A stretch of DNA of 53,438 nucleotides, taken from Candidatus Gottesmanbacteria bacterium (lineage in GTDB: Bacteria > Patescibacteriota > Microgenomatia > JACOXO01). Positions 47,001 through 53,438 of the stretch are shown here, in pieces. The notes under the pieces are model-generated. The model saw nothing but the letters and a program-made list of their open reading frames with translations, did no database searches and was not told the origin of the DNA. The position numbers and the translations under genes are program-made. The stretch covers positions 1 to 53,438 of the forward strand of contig JACOXO010000016.1 of assembly GCA_016182365.1 (NCBI GenBank). The letters run 5' to 3'. Numbering within the stretch: the first letter of the stretch is position 1; each line of letters opens with the position of its first letter.

Positions 47001-48142
47001 AAAATGTTAACAACGGCAACAGCTCCGCTACCACCTACATTATGAGTAAGTCCAATTCTTACATCTTCAACCTGTCGTTTATCAGCTTTACCCCGCAGCT
47101 GTTCTACTACTTCAACAATTTGTTTAACCCCTGTTGCTCCAACAGGGTGACCACAAGCTTTAAGTCCTCCTGAAGTATTAACAACAAGTTCTTTAGACCT
47201 ACCCAATGTTAATTTCTCTTCAAAAATAGCTTTGCCTGATTTTCCCTTTTGATAAAATCCTAAATCTTCGAGGGCCATAATTTCAGCAATCGTAAAACAA
47301 TCATGCACTTCAGCGATATCAATATCAGCAGGTTTAACATTTGCTTGTTTATATGCCTTAATAGCTGCCAATCTGGCGCTTTTTAAGGAAGTAATGTCGT
47401 CTCTTTTTGAAAGTCCTAAAGAATCTGTGGCTACCCCGCTTCCAATTACCCACACTGGTTTATTTTTCCCACCAACATTTTTTTCATTTACTAATACAGC
47501 GGCTGATGCTCCATCAGATATTGGAGAGCAATCAAGAAGAGTTAAAGGATCGGAAATCATGGTGCTTTGAAGAGCTTTCTCAATTGTTATTGCTCTTTGA
47601 AATTGAGCCTTTGGATTAAGACTTCCATGATAGTGATTTTTAACAGCAACTGAGGCTAAATACTCTTTTGGAATTTTATACTTATTTATATAAGCTCTGG
47701 CCATAATTGCATATAATCCTGGGAAAGTAATTCCTGAAACTCTTTCTTCTTCACTGCCTGCTCCCATAAGTCCTGAGGCCACTTCATCTGGCTTATGATC
47801 AGTCATTTTCTCAACCCCAATTACCAAAACTCGATCATATGCTCCTGATTTAATTCCTAAATAGGCATTGTGAAATGCCAAACCTCCTGAGGCACATGCT
47901 CCTTCAACTTTAAAGGCCGCACAATTTGCTCCCAATTCCTCTGCAAAAAATGATCCCAGATTTTCTTGATTACCAAGAATTCCAGAAAGCATGTTACCAA
48001 CATAAATAGCATCGATATCAGCAATTGATAACTGCGAAGCTTTAAGAACTTCATTTGCTGTTTGACTAACCAACGTTCTCGGAGAAACATCCCATAACTC
48101 TCCAAATTTTGAGGATGATACTCCTAATACCGCAGTTTTCAT
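46979..48142 (-). CDS. archaeal-type acetyl-CoA acetyltransferase (thiolase)
   Basis: 'KVEGACASGGLAFHNAYLGIKSG', 'AEVHDCFTIAEIMALEDLGF', 'NTSGGLKACGHPVGATGVKQI'. Confidence 0.93.
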   Translation of the reverse strand: MKTAVLGVSSSKFGELWDVSPRTLVSQTANEVLKASQLSIADIDAIYVGNMLSGILGNQENLGSFFAEELGANCAAFKVEGACASGGLAFHNAYLGIKSGAYDRVLVIGVEKMTDHKPDEVASGLMGAGSEEERVSGITFPGLYAIMARAYINKYKIPKEYLASVAVKNHYHGSLNPKAQFQRAITIEKALQSTMISDPLTLLDCSPISDGASAAVLVNEKNVGGKNKPVWVIGSGVATDSLGLSKRDDITSLKSARLAAIKAYKQANVKPADIDIAEVHDCFTIAEIMALEDLGFYQKGKSGKAIFEEKLTLGRSKELVVNTSGGLKACGHPVGATGVKQIVEVVEQLRGKADKRQVEDVRIGLTHNVGGSGAVAVVNIFKRAKDQ

Positions 48143-49173
48143 ATTGCACCTCTTGCTTTCAAATAACCAATATAAGAAACGTATTTTTTATCCTCAATCA
48201 TATCTTCAACAGTTTTGCCAAAATTAATTTTTGCAATAGCTTTTGTAGTTTTTAATATTATGCTATCTGCTCCTGCTCCTGAACCATAGGAAGCCAAAAA
48301 AATGTATTGATTTGGTTTGGATTTCTCCAAAACAGTTGCCAGCCCTATTAAAGATGATGCTGAATAGGGATTGCCAATCTTTTTAACCACCATTGACTGT
48401 TCTAATTGCTCCCTGGTAAAACCTAATCTTAAAGCTGCTTCTTTAGGAAAGTTGCCATTGGGCATATGAAAAACACAACTGGCAAAATCAGAAGGTTTCA
48501 TATTGGTTTTTTCTAAAAGTTGTTTTGAGGCAGATAAAACATGGGTAAAATATGCAGGTTCTCCTGTGAATCTTCCAGCATGCGAAGGATATGCAATACC
48601 ATCCCGTCTCCAAAAATCAGGGGTGTCTGATGAATATGACGTATAATCTAAAATTTCTGCAATAACTTCGCTACTGCCAGATCCAACAATATAACAACCT
48701 GCACCTGCTCCAGCTGTGTATTCTAAAATGTCATGAGGTTTTGCCTGAGCACAATCTGCTCCAATTGCCATTCCGTAAGCAACTTTTTTTTGGGAAACAA
48801 GAGACAGAGCGTATAATAATCCTGTTGTTCCAGCTTTACAAGCAAACTCCAGATCTGAAGCCATATAAGAATTCCCGGCTCCCAGAAATTCACCAACAGT
48901 TGTTGAAGTAGGTTTTACTGCGTAGGGATGTGATTCGCTTCCTAAAATTAAACATCCCAGACTAGTTGGTTTTAAATTTACTCTTCGTAATGCTTGCCTT
49001 GCAGCTTCAATTGCCACTGTTGTTGTGTCTTCATCTAATCCCGCAACAGCTTTTTCATAAACTCCAAGAGAACTAGAAATCGTGCTACCATCTTTACCCC
49101 AAACTGAAGCGATTTCGTTTATGGTCAACCTGTTTCTTGGTATGTATGTTCCAAAACTCACAATCCCAGTCAT
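48139..49173 (-). CDS. archaeal-type hydroxymethylglutaryl-CoA synthase
   Basis: 'GIVSFGTYIPRNRLTINEIASVWG', 'LGSESHPYAVKPTSTTVGEFLGAG', 'DLEFACKAGTTGLLYA'. Confidence 0.93.
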   Translation of the reverse strand: MTGIVSFGTYIPRNRLTINEIASVWGKDGSTISSSLGVYEKAVAGLDEDTTTVAIEAARQALRRVNLKPTSLGCLILGSESHPYAVKPTSTTVGEFLGAGNSYMASDLEFACKAGTTGLLYALSLVSQKKVAYGMAIGADCAQAKPHDILEYTAGAGAGCYIVGSGSSEVIAEILDYTSYSSDTPDFWRRDGIAYPSHAGRFTGEPAYFTHVLSASKQLLEKTNMKPSDFASCVFHMPNGNFPKEAALRLGFTREQLEQSMVVKKIGNPYSASSLIGLATVLEKSKPNQYIFLASYGSGAGADSIILKTTKAIAKINFGKTVEDMIEDKKYVSYIGYLKARGAI

Positions 49174-50324
49174 ATTTTCTCACCTCTTCCTAATTTTCTA
49201 TGAGCGGCAGCTAATGAACCCTGGGAAAAACTAGCTAAAAGTGATAGCTCACCAGCCAGTACACTACCTGCTACGATTTCAGCAAATTTCATGGCATTAT
49301 TACCATCATTTCCTCCATAAACACCTAATAATTCCAAGGCTTCTTTTTGTGTACCTAGAGCTGTACCTCCTCCCACTGTTCCCAACATAAGATCAGGGAG
49401 ATACACGCTTATATACAAATCTCCCTCTTTAGTTACTTCAGTCGTGGTTATACCCATAGATCCTTCGACTACATGAGCAATATCCTGACCCGTTGCAGCA
49501 AATATCCCTGCAACAACATTGGCAAAGTGAGCGTTGAATCCCATAGATCCGGCAAGAGCTGACCCTATCATGCATTTTCCTAACCAGACTTTATAAATAT
49601 CATCAGAGGTTGTTTTTAAAACAGCTTTTACTGTATTTTTATCAACTGCTGCCTCAGCCCAGGCTTTAATTCCTCTTTTTGCAATCATATTTAACCATGC
49701 TGGCTTTTTATCAATATCAAAGTTTCCGGCAACCGACAAACATTTAAATCCGGTTTCTTCCTCAATAACAGAAACTATATTTTGGGTAGCAATTGTAACC
49801 ATATTCATCCCCATAGCATCTTGGGTATCAAAATAAAACCTGATAAAAACATAAGAAGCGGTTCCGGTAACTTCTGATTTTTTGTATTTTATGTGCTGGG
49901 AAGTAGACTCGGCCGCTTTTTTAATTACTGACTGATTATTTTTAATCCAATCATATAATTTTTTCTGATTATCTAGTGTACCCACATAAAATACAGGACC
50001 ACGGGTAGTACCAACTCTGTAAGCGTATGTATTTACTTCTGATATTGCCTTACACCCTCTATTTACCGAAGCCACAAGAGCGCCTTCTGTCGTAGCCAAA
50101 GGTATATAATATTCCTTAACGCTTGACGCTCGACGCTTAACCCTAAGCGGTCCAGCAATACCCATAGGAACCTGAGCAATTCCTATCATATTCTCACAAT
50201 TCTTGCTTGAAGCCATTTTTTCATCCAATGTGAAACTGCCAATGTTTTTCAAGTGAACATTTGTTAATTTCTCAATATAATCTCTTCTGTCTTTAACTGT
50301 TTTAAAATCTCTTAAACTTTTCAT
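49170..50324 (-). CDS. hydroxymethylglutaryl-CoA reductase
   Basis: 'ENMIGIAQVPMGIAGPL', 'PLATTEGALVASVNRGCKAI', 'DAMGMNMVT', 'GTVGGGTALGTQKEAL', 'AAHRKLGRG'. Confidence 0.96.
   Translation of the reverse strand: MKSLRDFKTVKDRRDYIEKLTNVHLKNIGSFTLDEKMASSKNCENMIGIAQVPMGIAGPLRVKRRASSVKEYYIPLATTEGALVASVNRGCKAISEVNTYAYRVGTTRGPVFYVGTLDNQKKLYDWIKNNQSVIKKAAESTSQHIKYKKSEVTGTASYVFIRFYFDTQDAMGMNMVTIATQNIVSVIEEETGFKCLSVAGNFDIDKKPAWLNMIAKRGIKAWAEAAVDKNTVKAVLKTTSDDIYKVWLGKCMIGSALAGSMGFNAHFANVVAGIFAATGQDIAHVVEGSMGITTTEVTKEGDLYISVYLPDLMLGTVGGGTALGTQKEALELLGVYGGNDGNNAMKFAEIVAGSVLAGELSLLASFSQGSLAAAHRKLGRGEKI
50115..50141. repeat. heptanucleotide tandem repeat GTYRAGC (x4, minus strand) inside the HMGR gene
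   Basis: minus strand GTTAAGC GTCGAGC GTCAAGC GTTAAG; encodes 'VKRRASSVK'. Confidence 0.8.
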
Positions 50325-50929
50325 ATAAATGGAATTCTAAATAAACCTAATTTATACGTAAAAAGAGAGTATAAAATGGCTAAGGGAACAATAATTATTG
50401 TCGAAAGGATAATCTTTCCCAGACTTAACTTGTGGCCAAAGCGTAATGTTAAATAGTAAAGCATACCTTTCCAATAAAAACATGTTATTGATATTCCGAT
50501 AAAAACTAAACTAAAAAGCTGGCCTTTTAGGGAATCAGTTCTTGGAGGTGGAAGAAGAAAATAAAAGAATGAAGCTGTTAAAAACCATAAAAGTGTAGGA
50601 ATAAGTGAATATAACCAGGGATAGAAAATATTCGAAGGACTTGCCTTTCCCCCAAACAGTTTTCCCACAAAATAAATAATACCCCAGGAGAAAATAAATG
50701 TAAAAATTATACCTGAGAACAATTTGCCAAAATGCAAAGTAAGAAGAAGTGATCCGCTATCCAACCCTTTTCTCAAAAGTGAGGCCAAACCAATATAAAT
50801 TACAGCAAGTATATTTATATATATAATCTCCAAAGGATTTACGCCTTTTGATAAAGAGCGCATGGTCTCATAAGGCCTGATAATAATACCCAGCAAATGC
50901 CTCAAAAATAAAGTAAAGGATGTGTACAT
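50321..50929 (-). CDS. Yip1-like domain membrane protein
   Basis: 202 aa polytopic; 'GIIIRPYETMRSLSKGVNPLEI'. Confidence 0.6.
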   Translation of the reverse strand: MYTSFTLFLRHLLGIIIRPYETMRSLSKGVNPLEIIYINILAVIYIGLASLLRKGLDSGSLLLTLHFGKLFSGIIFTFIFSWGIIYFVGKLFGGKASPSNIFYPWLYSLIPTLLWFLTASFFYFLLPPPRTDSLKGQLFSLVFIGISITCFYWKGMLYYLTLRFGHKLSLGKIILSTIIIVPLAILYSLFTYKLGLFRIPFI

Positions 50930-50932
50930 AAG

Positions 50933-51166
50933 CTAAAAGCCGTACTGAAGAAGACTGACAATTCTTACAATTAGAGTACCCAAAATGACCCAAGCAAATA
51001 GTGTTGATAAAAATCCACCCAGCATTAAAAATCTAATTGGTGATTCTTTGATATGGGGAACTATTTTTCTCCAAAAAGGAGTGAGAAGTCCAATGTCCTG
51101 AGGGGGTACGCTTGATACAGCATACATCCTTTCTTTTAACTGCTGATACAATTTATCTTCTTTCAT
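50933..51166 (-). CDS. small single-TM protein, candidate anti-sigma partner
   Basis: 77 aa, one C-terminal TM, ATGA overlap with the sigma gene. Confidence 0.5.
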   Translation of the reverse strand: MKEDKLYQQLKERMYAVSSVPPQDIGLLTPFWRKIVPHIKESPIRFLMLGGFLSTLFAWVILGTLIVRIVSLLQYGF

Positions 51167-51720
51167 ATGGTTGCCCAGATTTTTACAAAAGCTTTCCTTG
51201 CCCGGAATAACATAGACTCGGCGCTTTTAAATGAGAGCTTCAATTCTTTAGTTATTTCAATTATGCTTTTATCATCAACATACTTAAGAGTAATAATCCT
51301 TCTATAAGATACGGGTAAAAGCGAAAATACTCTATCGATATCAATCTTTTTTTGTTTATTTGCCAAAATCTCCTCTGGTCCTAAAAGAGTTATAAGCAAT
51401 GATTCTAACCTTGGAGACTGGGAAAAAAATATTTTCTTGATCTTTTTTTTCCTGTAATAATCAATTACTTTATTTTTGGCAATCGAGAATAAAAAAGTAC
51501 TTAGCTTTGATTTATAAGAAAAATCTCTTAAAGCATCTATTGAAGAAAGAAGGCTGTCCTGCAAAATTTCTTCTGCATCCTCAATAGTTGCCGTCCTGTT
51601 TTTAATGAAAGTAAAAAGCCGGGGTGTATATAAATGATAAAAAATCCGCAGAAATTTTTCATCTCCCTGCAAAATACCCAAAATCAGCTCTTTTTCGTCT
51701 TTTAACGAAAATGCTTTCAT
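51163..51720 (-). CDS. ECF-type RNA polymerase sigma factor
   Basis: 'RNRTATIEDAEEILQDSLLSSIDAL', 'FSIAKNKVIDYYRKKK', 'LPVSYRRIITLKYVDDKSIIEITKELKLSFKSAESMLFRARKAF'. Confidence 0.9.
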   Translation of the reverse strand: MKAFSLKDEKELILGILQGDEKFLRIFYHLYTPRLFTFIKNRTATIEDAEEILQDSLLSSIDALRDFSYKSKLSTFLFSIAKNKVIDYYRKKKIKKIFFSQSPRLESLLITLLGPEEILANKQKKIDIDRVFSLLPVSYRRIITLKYVDDKSIIEITKELKLSFKSAESMLFRARKAFVKIWATI

Positions 51721-51771
51721 AATATAGTAGTCGTCACAGTTGCTAAAATCATTCTGCTATAATTATATCTT

Positions 51772-52353
51772 ATGGACAATCCATATTACAAACAGGAGCT
51801 ATTTGTAGCCCAAGTTGATAAAAAAGATAATGTTATTGGAGAAGTTGAGCGCTGGAAAGCTCATAAAGATGGAGCCTTACATAGAGGATTTACAGCAATT
51901 CTTACTTATAATGGACAATATCTTCTTCAACACCGCAAGCACCCAGCTTTTGACAAATATTGGGACTTTACATTTTCATCTCATCAGATATATGAAAATG
52001 GACAACTTGAGAGTGATTTAGATGCAATATATAAGGCCTTATTTAGAGAATGGAACTTAAATAAAACAGATATATTTGAAAAACCTAAAAAAATAGGCCA
52101 AGTTTATTACTTGGCAAAAGATCCCCACAGTATTTATACAGAACATGAAATTGACTATATATATTTGGCCAAAATCAAAAAACTCCCCCATCCTAATTTA
52201 GACTATTCCTATAAATATGAACTTATTGATTCGGTTGATAAGATAAAAAAACTGCCCGCTTCGCCAAAGCTTCAGCGAGGCGAGCCTTCATCCTATATCC
52301 TCGCCCCATGGGTAAAACAAATTATCACTGATACACCGTTTGACAATAAATGA
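51772..52353 (+). CDS. isopentenyl-diphosphate isomerase type 1-like NUDIX protein
   Basis: 'FVAQVDKKDNVIGEVERWKAHKDGALHRGFTAILTYNGQYLLQHRKHPAFDKYWDFTFSSHQ...EHEIDYIYLA...LAPWVKQI'. Confidence 0.8.
   Translation: MDNPYYKQELFVAQVDKKDNVIGEVERWKAHKDGALHRGFTAILTYNGQYLLQHRKHPAFDKYWDFTFSSHQIYENGQLESDLDAIYKALFREWNLNKTDIFEKPKKIGQVYYLAKDPHSIYTEHEIDYIYLAKIKKLPHPNLDYSYKYELIDSVDKIKKLPASPKLQRGEPSSYILAPWVKQIITDTPFDNK
52258..52288. repeat. GC-rich palindromic element in frame within the idi-like gene
   Basis: cgcttcgccaaagcttcagcgaggcgagcc; encodes 'ASPKLQRGEP'. Confidence 0.65.
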
Positions 52354-52375
52354 GGGGGGATCTAGACTAGTTTTA

Positions 52376-52702
52376 ATGGAGATAATAAAACAAGTTCACG
52401 CAGAAGTTGACATCATCACGCCCTTTAAACCAGCCCAAACTTTTCCAACGATTGGCTCTCTTATAAACGTACTTGCCAAAAACGCCATGGTATTCGCCGG
52501 CATAATATTTTTTATCATGTTTATCTATGCTGGTTTTAAATATATTCAGGCTGCAGGAAAAGGTGATCCAGCTGAAATACAAAAAGCAAACAGCCTGGTA
52601 GGCGCATCCATGGTTGGACTATTGCTGGTTGTAGGTGCATACTTTATTGTATATATAATTGAAACCGTAACTGGAATTAAAATATTAAATCCGGGTTTTT
52701 AA
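52376..52702 (+). CDS. T4SS-pilin-like membrane protein
   Basis: 'YAGFKYIQAAGKGDPAEIQKANSLVGASMVGLLLVVGAYFIVYIIETVTGIKILNPGF'; probable start at internal ATG of ORF 52340..52702. Confidence 0.75.
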   Translation: MEIIKQVHAEVDIITPFKPAQTFPTIGSLINVLAKNAMVFAGIIFFIMFIYAGFKYIQAAGKGDPAEIQKANSLVGASMVGLLLVVGAYFIVYIIETVTGIKILNPGF

Positions 52703-52703
52703 T

Positions 52704-53060
52704 ATGTTTTCAATAATACTTCCTCAACTTTTTGGCACAATCGAACCGCCAATTGGCGGATACTCTGCTGATATATCAGGACTAACTCAACTTGCCACCA
52801 ATCTTATAAGGCTTGCGATATTAGGAGCAGGCATCTGGGCATTTTTCAATTTTCTTGTTGCCGGATTTAGCTTCTTAACCGCTTCCGGCGATCCTAAAAA
52901 AGTTGCAGCTGCCTGGGAAAGAATATATTTGAGTGTAGTCGGACTTGTAGTTATCATTGCTTCGTTTATTCTGGCTGCTGTAGTTGGCTTTGTGGTTTTC
53001 GGTGATCCGTTATTTATACTACGACCACAGATATATAAACCTGTTGTACCAACACCATGA
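52704..53060 (+). CDS. T4SS-pilin-like membrane protein
   Basis: 'AGFSFLTASGDPKKVAAAWERIYLSVVGLVVIIASFILAAVVG'. Confidence 0.8.
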   Translation: MFSIILPQLFGTIEPPIGGYSADISGLTQLATNLIRLAILGAGIWAFFNFLVAGFSFLTASGDPKKVAAAWERIYLSVVGLVVIIASFILAAVVGFVVFGDPLFILRPQIYKPVVPTP

Positions 53061-53438
53061 ACATTATAAGACCAGTATTTGCTGAAGTTACACCTGTACC
53101 TGCAGGAAATTTCTGTGATGGAGGAGGATTAGGTCCGTTTGCAGACTTCCTGTGCAAATTGAATAGAAATCCAAACGATCCTACTCAAAGTGCTATAAAT
53201 GCAGGCAGCGCATTTCTTGCATTTGCTACTCTTATATCAAATATAATTGGAGTTTTTGTGGTTGTGGCCGGACTGGTTTTTCTGGCCCAATTCATGCTGG
53301 GAGGGTTTAAGTGGTTGACAGCGGGCGGAGATAAAGCAAAGTTGGAAAGCGCCCAGCAATCTCTTCTTCATGCTGTAATTGGGTTGGTTATTGTTTTGGC
53401 TGCTTTCGCAATTGTTTCTCTGGTTGGATCAATTCTTG
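53057..53438 (+). CDS. T4SS-pilin-like membrane protein, truncated at window edge (absent from ORF track)
   Basis: ATGA overlap with previous gene; 'MNIIRPVFAEVTPVPAGNFCDGGG...GGFKWLTAGGDKAKLESAQQSLLHAVIGLVIVLAAFAIVSLVGSIL'. Confidence 0.8.
   Translation, partial: MNIIRPVFAEVTPVPAGNFCDGGGLGPFADFLCKLNRNPNDPTQSAINAGSAFLAFATLISNIIGVFVVVAGLVFLAQFMLGGFKWLTAGGDKAKLESAQQSLLHAVIGLVIVLAAFAIVSLVGSIL

Noticed and set aside
1-53438. CRISPR arrays, prophage or transposase genes
   Set aside because: No regularly spaced 25-40 bp repeats, no Cas, capsid/terminase or transposase signatures seen in the ORFs.
1-53438. Alternative genetic code (UGA recoded to Gly as in Gracilibacteria/SR1)
   Set aside because: Many conserved genes end with TGA at the expected C-terminus and conserved domains do not need TGA read-through.

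Overview
This 53.4 kb window looks like an AT-rich Patescibacteria/CPR (probably Microgenomates-like) chromosome segment. The lineage is inferred from gene style and content, not from a search. UGA behaves as a stop codon, so the standard bacterial code applies. Housekeeping content includes rpoD, dnaG, peptide deformylase, coaBC, comF, smpB, a tmRNA gene and five tRNAs (four serine tRNAs with anticodons GGA, CGA, UGA and GCU, plus an unusual Arg-GCG). The most notable features are: (1) a contiguous mevalonate operon with archaeal-type thiolase, DUF35 and HMG-CoA synthase, whose DUF35 protein lacks the zinc ribbon. It also has HMGR, two GHMP kinases and mvaD, with uppS and an Idi-1-like gene nearby; the Idi-like protein carries Ser at the expected catalytic Cys position. 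(2) 7-8 bp tandem repeats placed at operon junctions or in frame inside genes of this pathway. (3) Two loci of T4SS-pilin-like small membrane proteins, including a 665-aa surface protein with a pilin-type membrane module and a probable pilin pseudogene relic split by a palindrome. (4) A tRNA-flanked gene graveyard with truncated XRE-HTH and GIY-YIG fragments and an identical 23-bp sequence at two tRNA-Ser 3' ends in inverted orientation. (5) Several toxin-antitoxin modules, including a DUF433/DUF5615 pair whose toxin appears to have an internal deletion. (6) A tmRNA with an unusually long predicted tag. All family assignments come from reading the translations by eye; no database search was run.
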